From Candidatus Latescibacterota bacterium (GTDB lineage Bacteria; JAAXHH01; JACQVL01), in assembly GCA_016209865.1 (NCBI GenBank), contig JACQVL010000304.1, positions 1 to 33,002 of the forward strand: DNA of 33,002 bases. The letters are read 5' to 3'. Below, piece after piece: positions 16,641 to 22,699 of the stretch. Each line of letters opens with the position of its first letter. Within the stretch, counting starts at the first letter, position 1. The notes under the pieces were generated by a model, which made no database searches, had not been told where the DNA came from, and saw only the letters and a list, made by a program, of their open reading frames with translations. The position numbers were made by a program, and so were the translations under genes.

Positions 16641-17873
16641 ATGGACTGGACGACATTGTATGCTGACCGGATGGCGCGCATCGGAGACTCGGCCATCATC
16701 GCACTGCTGAAACTCGCCGAACGACCTGACGTGATCTCGTTCGCAGGCGGGCTGCCCGACCCCAAGTCGTTTCCGATCCTCCGGATGAAGGAGGTGGTCG
16801 ATTGGGTGCTCGACCATGAAGGGGCGGCGGCGTTGCAGTACGGACCGACCGCCGGCTACTCGAAGCTGCGCGAATGGATCGCCGACCGGATGGGGCGTCT
16901 GGAGCAGACGCCGGTGACGGCGGACGGGGTGATCGTCACGAGCAGCGGGGTCGAGGCGCTGGATTTAATCGCGAAGGTCTTGCTCAACCCCGGCGATACC
17001 GTGATCGTGGAAGCGCCCACCTACTTAGCCGCTCTGCACGTCTTCCGGAGCTATCAGGCGGAGCTGGTGGACGTGCCGATCGATGCGGATGGGATGATCA
17101 TCGACGCGCTGGAGGAGCGACTGGCCGACCTGACCCGTCGCGGGATTCGTCCCAAGCTGCTCTACACCATCCCGACGTTCCAGAACCCAGCCGGGGTGAC
17201 CCTGGCCGCCGACCGGCGGCGGCGGTTAGTCGAGGTCGCCGACCGGGCTGGCGTTCCGGTGATCGAAGACCCGGCGTACGGCGAGCTGCGGTACGAGGGG
17301 GACCGGCTCCCGTCACTCGTCTCGCTCAACCCTGAGGGGGTGTTGTTCGCCAACACGTTCTCGAAAATCTTTGGTCCCGGCGTCCGTCTGGGATGGATTA
17401 CCGCCCCGCCCGGCGTGATCGCCCAACTCTGCCAGGCGAAGCAGGGGACTGACCAGTGCTCCAGCACCCTCGGGCAGCGGGTGGTGTACGAATACGGCCG
17501 GCGTGGACTGATCGAACGACAGGTCGCGGCCTCCCTGCCGCTGTACCGCGAAAAACGGGACTTGACCCTCGCCGCGATGGCCCGTTATTTCCCGTCTGGG
17601 GTGACGTGGACGCGGCCGGCCGGCGGGTTCTACTCCTGGGTCACCCTGCCCGACGGGGTCGAGACCGGCCCGATGCTCGAGTGGGCGATCGCCCATGAGC
17701 ACGTGGCGTACGTCTCCGGCCCGCCGTTCTATGCGGACGGCCGTGGCGCCAACCAGTTGCGGCTCTGTTTCAGCTTCGTCGCCCCGGACAAGATCGAGGA
17801 AGGCATCCGACGGCTGGGGCGGGTCATCGAACAGCACATCGAACTGCGTCACCACCGGAGACGACGGGAATAG
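16641..17873 (+). CDS. PLP-dependent aminotransferase, class I/II (2-aminoadipate/aromatic type)
   Basis: A fold-type I transaminase of 410 residues. ISFAGGLPDPKSFP is the N-terminal substrate-loop motif of the LysN/ARO8/MocR-like subfamily. LQYGPTAGYSKLREWIA, VTSSGVEALDLIAK and EAPTYLAALHVFRSY line the cofactor site, and TIPTFQNPAGVT is the subfamily's conserved block. NTFSKIFGPGVRLGW holds the Schiff-base lysine at K242. It lacks the DNA-binding domain of MocR regulators. I chose the ATG at 16641 because GGGAG precedes it and the upstream ATG (16599) adds unrelated residues. Substrate may be 2-aminoadipate, branched-chain or aromatic amino acids; neighbours give no clue. Confidence 0.88.
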   Translation: MDWTTLYADRMARIGDSAIIALLKLAERPDVISFAGGLPDPKSFPILRMKEVVDWVLDHEGAAALQYGPTAGYSKLREWIADRMGRLEQTPVTADGVIVTSSGVEALDLIAKVLLNPGDTVIVEAPTYLAALHVFRSYQAELVDVPIDADGMIIDALEERLADLTRRGIRPKLLYTIPTFQNPAGVTLAADRRRRLVEVADRAGVPVIEDPAYGELRYEGDRLPSLVSLNPEGVLFANTFSKIFGPGVRLGWITAPPGVIAQLCQAKQGTDQCSSTLGQRVVYEYGRRGLIERQVAASLPLYREKRDLTLAAMARYFPSGVTWTRPAGGFYSWVTLPDGVETGPMLEWAIAHEHVAYVSGPPFYADGRGANQLRLCFSFVAPDKIEEGIRRLGRVIEQHIELRHHRRRRE

Positions 17874-17874
17874 G

Positions 17875-17893
17875 ACAGTGGTCGGTGGTCAGT
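17875..17893. repeat. Short CAGTGGTCGGTGGTCAGT repeat after the aminotransferase stop
   Basis: Two near-copies of GTGGTC lie in the first 20 bases after the TAG stop. It is similar in style to the GTCACTG repeat at 27615-27639. Such short tandem motifs in gene tails recur in this window; no function can be read from it. Confidence 0.4.
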
Positions 17894-17915
17894 AAAAACT
17901 TTCCTTCGTGTAGCG

Positions 17916-18548
17916 ATGATGAAATGTTGCCGTAGATGTCGTACCGTTCTGTCTATCACGATCGTCTCATTCATCCTGATGAATGGCTGGGGGATTTGGT
18001 CATCCGGGCAGCCTCTGTCTGCCCAGCAGCAGCCCCAGCAGAAGCCATCAGCCTCGCTCGACCTGGAACGAGCCCAAAAGCCTCAGGAACGCCTGCGTTT
18101 GCTCCGTCAGGCCATCCGCCAGAGTCCGAAAGAGGCCAACCTCTATTACCAGGCCGGGCAGATCGAGGAACAATTAGGACATTGGGAAGAGGCGCTCAGG
18201 GATTACCAGACGGCGTTTCAGCGCAACCCCGAATTCGTCGACGCCTACTACCGGGCCGGGCACGTGTCAGAACGGCTCGGAGAGACGTACTTCTTGGGCA
18301 AGAGCCGGGTCGTGAAAAAACCCAACCTCCGGTACGCGATTTCTCTCTACCAGCGAGCCATCCGGCTCAAACCGGATTTCAACGACGCCTATTACGTCCT
18401 GAGTCTGGCTCACCTCATGGACGGCGACCTGCGCCAGGCGAGCGAGACGTGTCAACAGCTCTGCCAACTTGAACCGGAGTCCGGGCGGACACGCCAGCTC
18501 GTCCAGCGGATCTACGAGCAGTATCTGACCCACAACAAGAAACAGTGA
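17916..18548 (+). CDS. Exported TPR protein, first of a tandem paralogous pair
   Basis: A 210-residue protein with a basic, cysteine-containing start (MMKCCRRCR), one hydrophobic segment (about 12-30, signal peptide or anchor) and a Q-rich spacer. Tetratricopeptide repeats follow: NLYYQAGQIEEQLGHWEEAL, EFVDAYYRAGHVSERLGETY, AISLYQRAIRLKPDFNDAYY, and a final LMDGDLRQASETCQQLCQLEP. The second repeat is widened by an insertion (FLGKSRVVKKPNLR). The protein is probably periplasmic or membrane-tethered and a protein-interaction scaffold. The next gene, 12 bp on, is a paralogue of identical length with the same insertion. No good ribosome site is seen before the ATG. Confidence 0.75.
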   Translation: MMKCCRRCRTVLSITIVSFILMNGWGIWSSGQPLSAQQQPQQKPSASLDLERAQKPQERLRLLRQAIRQSPKEANLYYQAGQIEEQLGHWEEALRDYQTAFQRNPEFVDAYYRAGHVSERLGETYFLGKSRVVKKPNLRYAISLYQRAIRLKPDFNDAYYVLSLAHLMDGDLRQASETCQQLCQLEPESGRTRQLVQRIYEQYLTHNKKQ

Positions 18549-18560
18549 GAGTGATTTCGT

Positions 18561-19193
18561 ATGCCCTGCACCGGCTCACCCTTAGCTTTCATGACTGTGA
18601 CCATCCTTCTTATGGCTCACAGTCTTGGAAACCTGCTCTGGCCTCCACTCGCCATCGCGCGCCAGCAGACTGAGAAGAGTCGGACGGATTCCTCGACGGT
18701 CACGAGCAGCATCGGCCGACCGGTCCAGAGTCCTCTCAGTCTTGATGAGATCCGCCAGGCGATTCGTCAGAACCCGAAAGACGCGAACCTGTACTACCGG
18801 GCCGGGCAACTCGAAGAAAAACGGGAGAATTGGGGCCAGGCGCTCAAGGATTATCAGACGGCGATCAAGCTCAACTCAAAGTTCGCCGACGCTCACTACC
18901 GGACCGGGATTGCCTGGGAGCAGACCGGGGAGATGTATTATGAAGGCAGACGGGTAGTGGGGGGGCCGCAGCGCAGTAAGGCGATCGATGCGTACAAGAC
19001 GGCCATCCGGCTCCGGCCGGATTTCGCGGAGGCGTACTACCGTCTGAGCCTCGCGTACTTGATGGGCAACAACCTCCGCAAGGCCAACGAAGCCTACCAG
19101 CAACTCTCCCAGTTGGAGCCGGACACCGACCGGACCCGCCAGCTCTTACGGCAGATCTACCACCACCATCAGGAACAAGCCCAGAAACGGTGA
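18561..19193 (+). CDS. Exported TPR protein, second of a tandem paralogous pair
   Basis: This 210-residue protein aligns along its length with the upstream gene: IRQAIRQNPKDANLYYRAGQ versus LRQAIRQSPKEANLYYQAGQ, YEGRRVVGGPQRSKAIDAYKTAIRLRPDF versus the FLGKSRVV block, and LSLAYLMGNNLRKANEAYQQLSQLEPD at the end. A hydrophobic stretch at residues 8-33 suggests a signal peptide or anchor. The pair arose by tandem duplication and is co-transcribed (12-bp gap). The partner is unknown. Its TGA stop directly abuts the TGA of the convergent RidA-like gene inside the palindrome GGTGATCACC (19189-19198). Confidence 0.75.
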   Translation: MPCTGSPLAFMTVTILLMAHSLGNLLWPPLAIARQQTEKSRTDSSTVTSSIGRPVQSPLSLDEIRQAIRQNPKDANLYYRAGQLEEKRENWGQALKDYQTAIKLNSKFADAHYRTGIAWEQTGEMYYEGRRVVGGPQRSKAIDAYKTAIRLRPDFAEAYYRLSLAYLMGNNLRKANEAYQQLSQLEPDTDRTRQLLRQIYHHHQEQAQKR

Positions 19194-19760
19194 TCACCAC
19201 CACGCTCGCTGAAGCGATGCGCGCGCTTCCTTCTTGATTTTCCACTGGGTGGTCACTTCGATCGCGGCGTTCCCCGGCACCTGGGCTCCGACGGCCGTCC
19301 GGGTATGGAACCCGATATCGGACCCGAAGACGAGCACCATCAGGTACGAGAAGCCCATGCCCGGGCCCGGGGTGTTGCCTTCATCCGGGGCGGTGTTGAC
19401 ATCCACGCGGGCATAGAGGAGTGCCTGGACTTTCGTGAAGTCGCCGATCGCGGCCTTGAGCCTGCCCAGGATCTGGAGTCCTACCTCCCACCCGGCCCAG
19501 AACCCCTCATCCAGACTCACATACCCGACCGCCGGGTTGCCCCCCACTTTGCCCTGTCCCGCCGTCATCCCGGAGAGGAACAGGAATCCCGTCTCCGCGT
19601 CGAACCGGACCGCCGCCAGCCGGCCGGGTTTCGACAGGTCGACTTTCGGAACCTTGATGCCCAGCTTCCTGATGCGGTCGTTGATGGACAGCCCGTCCAG
19701 TTGCTTCATCTTTGCGGTCAACTCGTCCGGGGTCATCGCCGGTTTGGTGCGTGCAGCCAT
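19194..19760 (-). CDS. RidA/YjgF-family protein, long form
   Basis: Rid proteins form trimers, and canonical members hydrolyse reactive enamine/imine intermediates. This 188-residue protein carries an extra N-terminal segment of about 40 residues (MTPDELTAKMKQLDGLSIND...). The fold follows: FLFLSGMTAGQGKVGGNPAVGYVSLDEGFWAGWEVGLQILGRLKAAIGDFTKVQALLYARVDVN, ending with VGAQVPGNAAIEVTTQWKIKK. The canonical RidA active-site arginine is not evident at the usual place (ARVDVN is the nearest), so it may belong to a Rid group of different activity. AGGAG six bases upstream supports the ATG. The N-terminal MAARTKPAMT is probably disordered. Confidence 0.8.
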   Translation of the reverse strand: MAARTKPAMTPDELTAKMKQLDGLSINDRIRKLGIKVPKVDLSKPGRLAAVRFDAETGFLFLSGMTAGQGKVGGNPAVGYVSLDEGFWAGWEVGLQILGRLKAAIGDFTKVQALLYARVDVNTAPDEGNTPGPGMGFSYLMVLVFGSDIGFHTRTAVGAQVPGNAAIEVTTQWKIKKEARASLQRAWW

Positions 19761-19812
19761 GCCGTGCTCCTCTCTGGGTGGATGATGGATGATTGACGAA
19801 ATTTTCGATTTT

Positions 19813-19896
19813 GGATTTTAGATTTTGGATTGAAGAGCCTTTGTGGAGAGAGCCACCAAGCACAACACCTCGCCGTTAATCCAAAATCTAAAATCC
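19813..19896. repeat. Perfect 19-bp inverted repeat with 46-bp loop
   Basis: GGATTTTAGATTTTGGATT (19813-19831) is exactly complementary to AATCCAAAATCTAAAATCC (19878-19896). The left arm is preceded by further ATTTTCGATTTT copies. The repeat fills the gap between two minus-strand genes and ends five bases before the stop of the gene at 19901. It is AT-rich against a GC-rich background, so it is likely a dispersed repeat rather than local sequence. Confidence 0.75.
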
Positions 19897-19900
19897 GGAA

Positions 19901-20392
19901 TTATTTTTCTCTCTCGACGTAATCCTGAAAGACGAGGTGGAGCGCGTCGAGCAGGTGTTGAACCTTGAGGCGGAGTTCATCGCTCTCCAGATCGGTGATC
20001 GTCTCGAACGGAAGGGCGGTGTAGAAGCAGAACCACGGACGCTCGAAGAAATGATCCACCTCGTACCGCCCCGTCTCTCCCATATCGTCGAGCTCGACCT
20101 GGAGCATCTCGGTCAGGGTCTCCCCGCTCTCCAGTCCCCCATGTTCGATGGCGTCGTTGAGGCTCAGGTCCTGCGTGAGAAACCCCACCTGGATGACGCG
20201 ATCCTGAGGGCAGAACGCGACCTCATAGCAGGACTCACGGCCGACCTCGAACCGCACGACGAACTCCGCCTCCTTCCTTCGCTCGGTCGTCACGTCCACG
20301 ATCCGGACGAAACGGGGATCCCCCTCGAACAAATCGAGCGTCCATTCCCTGAACCTATCGGCCAATCGCTGTTCTATCTCTGACAATGCCAT
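19901..20392 (-). CDS. Acidic protein of unknown function
   Basis: I do not recognise the family. The protein has 163 residues from the ATG at 20392, which follows GAGGAC; a longer frame to 20515 would run through the promoter and has no ribosome site. It is acidic, has no signal peptide or membrane helix, and looks like an alternating alpha/beta cytoplasmic protein. The segment FVVRFEVGRESCYEVAFCPQDRVIQVGFLTQD looks like a three-strand sheet, followed by helix NDAIEHGGLESGETLTEMLQVELDD and a C-terminal helix DELRLKVQHLLDALHLVFQDYVE. The overall pattern recalls secretion-chaperone or YbjN-like folds, but this is weak. It has its own promoter. Confidence 0.7.
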   Translation of the reverse strand: MALSEIEQRLADRFREWTLDLFEGDPRFVRIVDVTTERRKEAEFVVRFEVGRESCYEVAFCPQDRVIQVGFLTQDLSLNDAIEHGGLESGETLTEMLQVELDDMGETGRYEVDHFFERPWFCFYTALPFETITDLESDELRLKVQHLLDALHLVFQDYVEREK

Positions 20393-20485
20393 GATCGATC
20401 TGTCCTCCTCGCGTGATCGGCTCGAGTCATCCTTTTCCCATCGCACTTGCGGTCTGAGCAAGCGATGACCCGCTCGGCAGCCCTT

Positions 20486-20515
20486 ATAATGCAGACAACG
20501 GGTTTCCGCTGTCAA
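20486..20515 (-). promoter_or_regulatory. Promoter for the unknown gene at 19901-20392
   Basis: Minus-strand TTGACA (20515-20510), an 18-bp spacer and CATTAT (20491-20486). The predicted leader is about 90 nt. Confidence 0.5.
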
Positions 20516-20546
20516 GGGTGGAAATCACCACGCCGCCAGAAAACGC

Positions 20547-20575
20547 TTGACGTCGTTTCTTGTTTCCTGTAGTTT
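20547..20575 (+). promoter_or_regulatory. Candidate promoter for the ferritin-like gene
   Basis: TTGACG (20547-20552), a 17-bp spacer and TAGTTT (20570-20575). The -10 box is mediocre. The remaining 255 bp between the divergent genes shows no further feature. Confidence 0.4.
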
Positions 20576-20647
20576 GCTGACCCGTAGCAATGATGTTGCT
20601 CCCTTGATCTCCTTCACATCAACCCTCTCCAACAAGGTGGTGTCACC

Positions 20648-21064
20648 ATGAACCCGAAACAGGCGTTAATACACGGGCTGAACGAGGATTTGAAACGGGA
20701 ACTGAGCGCGGTCATCCGGTATCTGTACCAGGCGAGCGTGGCCACCGGGATCATCGGCCACGAACTCCGGGAGATGTTGAAACAAGAGGTCGGCTCGGAG
20801 CTGGAGCACGCCAGATTCCTGGCGGACAAGGTCGCCGCCTTAGGCGGCAAACCGGATGTTACCGTTCCTCCCCTCGTTGAGCATAAGACCGCCCAGCAGA
20901 TGGCGAAGTACGACCTGACCCAGGAACGTGAAGTCATCAAAGCGTATACCGAACGAGTGAAACAAGCGGAGACCGCCGGGGAGCTCGGCCTGAAAGTGCA
21001 CCTCGAGAATATGCTCTCGGAAGAGACCGACCACGCCGAGGAACTGGAGCGGCTGATCAGGTAA
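20648..21064 (+). CDS. Ferritin-like di-iron protein (bacterioferritin/Dps-like)
   Basis: A 138-residue four-helix-bundle protein with the di-iron ligand pattern: E18 in KRELSAVIRY, E51-x2-H54 in SELEHARF, a helix-3 glutamate (E93 or E95 in TQEREV), and E126-x2-H129 in SEETDHAEEL. This is the ferritin/rubrerythrin ferroxidase layout, in a protein slightly shorter than bacterioferritin (about 155 aa) and without an obvious heme methionine at position 52. The role is probably iron storage or peroxide detoxification in the cytoplasm. AAGGTGG upstream supports the ATG. A cupin gene follows after 66 bp and may be co-transcribed. Confidence 0.85.
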   Translation: MNPKQALIHGLNEDLKRELSAVIRYLYQASVATGIIGHELREMLKQEVGSELEHARFLADKVAALGGKPDVTVPPLVEHKTAQQMAKYDLTQEREVIKAYTERVKQAETAGELGLKVHLENMLSEETDHAEELERLIR

Positions 21065-21130
21065 GACCGATTACGGGTTGCGGATTTATCGGTCAGCAAT
21101 TCAAGAGCAATAGTCTCAGGAGGGGCGGCT

Positions 21131-21559
21131 ATGGAGACGCACGAAGACCTCACACAGTCTGTCGAAGGTGGGGATGGGATCTTTGTCATCCGGGGGAGCG
21201 GCAATTGCCGTGAATGGAACGGGATTCACTACAAGATGGGTCTGTCGGCGAAGAACGTCGGCGCGCAGAAGCTGTCGATGAACGTCGCCACCGTCCCGCC
21301 CGGCGGGGTGGCGTACGCCCACGTTCACGTGGGGTTTGAGGTCATGCTCTACCTTCTGCACGGCCGGGTGCGCCACGAGTACGGGCCTGGCCTCAAGCAG
21401 GTGATCGACAACGAGGCCGGGGATTTCATCTACATCGAACCGGGAGTCCCCCACGAGGTGTTCAACCTGAGCGACACTGAACCGGTCGTGGCCGTGGTGG
21501 CGCGCTCCGACGCAGATGAGTGGCAACACATCATCCCGTACGACCGGAACAGCCTGTAA
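21131..21559 (+). CDS. Single-domain cupin protein
   Basis: A 142-residue beta-barrel protein with both cupin motifs. Motif 1 is PPGGVAYAHVHVGFEVMLYLLHGRV (H64, H66, E70, G78), and motif 2 is GDFIYIEPGVPHEVFN with the third histidine at about 112. Together these give a His3-Glu metal site. AGGAGGGG before the ATG supports the start. Cupins include dioxygenases, isomerases and sensors, and this one has no further signature. Its last 33 coding bases recur almost exactly at 22660-22692, just before the kynureninase gene. Confidence 0.85.
   Translation: METHEDLTQSVEGGDGIFVIRGSGNCREWNGIHYKMGLSAKNVGAQKLSMNVATVPPGGVAYAHVHVGFEVMLYLLHGRVRHEYGPGLKQVIDNEAGDFIYIEPGVPHEVFNLSDTEPVVAVVARSDADEWQHIIPYDRNSL
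21522..21554 (+). repeat. 33-bp direct repeat, upstream copy (end of cupin gene)
   Basis: The bases encoding QHIIPYDRNS at the end of the cupin gene match 22660-22692 at 32 of 33 positions. The two copies, 1138 bp apart, bracket the promoter, RNA candidate and NYN gene. Confidence 0.8.
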
Positions 21560-21669
21560 ATCTTGTACTTCATGGGGGCCTGTTGTCTCGAAAGCTCACG
21601 AAAAGCTAACCAATTCGTGTCAAGTCCCGCTGAGCGTCCATCCTCATCCCACATTTCTTGTCGGACCTC

Positions 21670-21698
21670 TTGACACGCGAGACCAGATTTCTTATATT
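21670..21698 (+). promoter_or_regulatory. Strong promoter for the UUCG-hairpin RNA
   Basis: TTGACA (21670-21675), an exact 17-bp spacer and TATATT (21693-21698). The start is expected near 21705, twelve bases before the first hairpin. It is the best sigma-70 match in the window along with the tal promoter. Confidence 0.75.
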
Positions 21699-21704
21699 GG
21701 TTGG

Positions 21705-21778
21705 TGAAGATATCCCCCCTGTCCCTTCGGGGGCAGGGCGCGAGACCAAGTCCTTCGGGGCTTGGTCTCTGCTTTTTT
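21705..21778 (+). ncRNA. Candidate small RNA (about 74 nt) with two C(UUCG)G hairpins
   Basis: The segment is bounded by a near-consensus promoter and an intrinsic terminator and contains no reading frame of note. Hairpin 1: CCCTGTCCC (21717-21725), loop TTCG, GGGGCAGGG (21730-21738). Hairpin 2: 12-bp arms 21742-21753 and 21758-21769, loop TTCG. Both loops are the extra-stable C(UUCG)G, and each stem has one T-G wobble. Three bases separate the hairpins, and a T-run follows at 21773-21778. I do not recognise a known RNA family. It could be a free small RNA, a 5' leader with attenuator for the NYN gene 28 nt on, or an RNA partner of that nuclease-like protein. Confidence 0.6.
21742..21778 (+). 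terminator. Rho-independent terminator with UUCG tetraloop
   Basis: GAGACCAAGTCC, loop TTCG, GGGCTTGGTCTC (12 pairs, one T-G), then TG and CTTTTTT. A textbook intrinsic terminator. It lies between the promoter at 21670 and the NYN start codon, so read-through would be needed to express the gene from that promoter. Confidence 0.9.
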
Positions 21779-21806
21779 ACCCACTGTAAGCCTCTCAGAA
21801 CGCCTC

Positions 21807-22430
21807 ATGCGAACGTCTGTCTATATTGATGGGTTCAACTTGTATTACGGCGCTCTCCGAGGGACGCCATACCAATGGTTAGACCTGAACAAAATGTGTT
21901 GCACGATCCTCCCCAAACACCAGATACACACCATCAAGTACTTCACGGCCCGAGTGAGCGCCCGACCGAATGATCCCGGTCAATCTGCGCGTCAGCAAAC
22001 CTACCTGAGAGCCTTACGGACGCTTCCCAACGTTGAGATCATCTTCGGGCATTTTCTGACGCATGAGGTGTACATGCCGCTCGCCGGGTGTCCCCCTCAG
22101 AATCAGCAGTATGTCAAGGTCATCAGAACCGAGGAGAAAGGGTCGGATGTCAATCTGGCGGCTCATCTGCTGAATGATGGGTACAAAGGGGAGTACGAGG
22201 TGGCGGTGGTGATCACGAATGACTCGGATTTACAGGCACCCATCAGAATTGTCCGTCAAGAGTTACAACTTCCTGTGGGCATCCTCAACCCGTACAGGCA
22301 GGCCAGCCGTGAACTGGTTCGCCATGCCTCCTTTGTCAAGACCATCCGGAAAGGGCTGCTCGCTGCCAGCCAATTTCCACCCACCTTGCAGGATTCAACG
22401 GGGTTGTTCTCGAAACCGAGTACCTGGTAG
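21807..22430 (+). CDS. NYN-domain (PIN-like) ribonuclease-like protein
   Basis: The 207-residue protein starts directly with the fold's first strand: MRTSVYIDGFNLYYGAL, whose aspartate is the first metal ligand. TEEKGSDVNLAAHLLNDGY and VVITNDSDLQAPIRIV supply the other conserved acidic residues. This is the NYN/LabA-like layout of metal-dependent RNases. The ATG at 21807 is chosen because the fold begins there; an earlier frame start (21762) lies inside the terminator stem. No ribosome site is visible, suggesting weak or leader-dependent translation. Base and codon use differ from neighbours (more AT-ending codons; TTA is followed by A or C). With the flanking 33-bp repeats this suggests acquisition. 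Substrate unknown. Confidence 0.85.
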   Translation: MRTSVYIDGFNLYYGALRGTPYQWLDLNKMCCTILPKHQIHTIKYFTARVSARPNDPGQSARQQTYLRALRTLPNVEIIFGHFLTHEVYMPLAGCPPQNQQYVKVIRTEEKGSDVNLAAHLLNDGYKGEYEVAVVITNDSDLQAPIRIVRQELQLPVGILNPYRQASRELVRHASFVKTIRKGLLAASQFPPTLQDSTGLFSKPSTW

Positions 22431-22446
22431 GGGTATAATTGACCCC
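22427..22446 (+). repeat. GTAG-headed hairpin at the end of the NYN gene
   Basis: GTAG (22427-22430) then GGGT, a seven-base loop and ACCC, extendable to GGGGT/ACCCC. The TAG is the stop codon of the NYN gene. It has the form of the other GTAG palindromes but with a short stem, so membership in the same family is uncertain. Confidence 0.4.
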
Positions 22447-22545
22447 CAAAACTGGACCACGTGCTAAGATTGATGAGAAAGCAAAATCTTCCTCAGCAAA
22501 GCCTAAAAGAGGTCGTCTGAAAAAGCTAACCAGTAGCTAACGAAC

Positions 22546-22575
22546 TTGACATCACAGGACGGTTTTCTATAGATT
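22546..22575 (+). promoter_or_regulatory. Candidate promoter for kynU
   Basis: TTGACA (22546-22551) followed by TATAGA with 16-bp spacing (22568-22573) or TAGATT with 18-bp spacing (22570-22575). The leader to the ATG at 22700 is about 120 nt and includes the cupin-tail remnant. The stretch 22447-22545 contains AAAAGCTAACCA (22521-22532), also seen at 21601-21612. Confidence 0.5.
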
Positions 22576-22628
22576 AGACAAAAGAGGGGCAAGAACGAAA
22601 CACAGACACCACAACACGTTGTGGAATC

Positions 22629-22692
22629 GGCATGATGAGGCGCTCTCGGCTGTGTGGAAGGCAACACATCATCCCGTACGATCGGAACAGCC
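22629..22692 (+). pseudogene. Remnant of the 3' end of a cupin gene
   Basis: 22660-22692 repeats the end of the cupin gene (21522-21554) with one mismatch. Upstream, 22641-22661 aligns without gaps in the same frame to the codons for RSDADEWQ, but is diverged (RSRLCGRQ). The frame then runs into a TGA after NSQA. It is thus a decayed duplicate of the cupin tail, or the left-over after insertion of the RNA-NYN segment. It lies in the kynU leader and has no start of its own. Confidence 0.65.
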
Positions 22693-22699
22693 AGGCGTG

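Noticed and set aside
21131-21559. Cupin as 3-hydroxyanthranilate dioxygenase (kynurenine pathway partner of kynU)
   Set aside because: Length and motifs fit a generic small cupin; the longer HAO-type sequence and rubredoxin-like site are absent.
21705-21778. Riboswitch upstream of the NYN gene
   Set aside because: Two simple stable hairpins without junctions or conserved-looking bulges; no ligand-class motif. Kept as small RNA or attenuator instead.
22433-22465. Sequence TGACCCCCAAAACTGGACCA resembling an IS3-type terminal repeat
   Set aside because: No matching inverted end and no transposase fragment found in the window; resemblance is from memory only.
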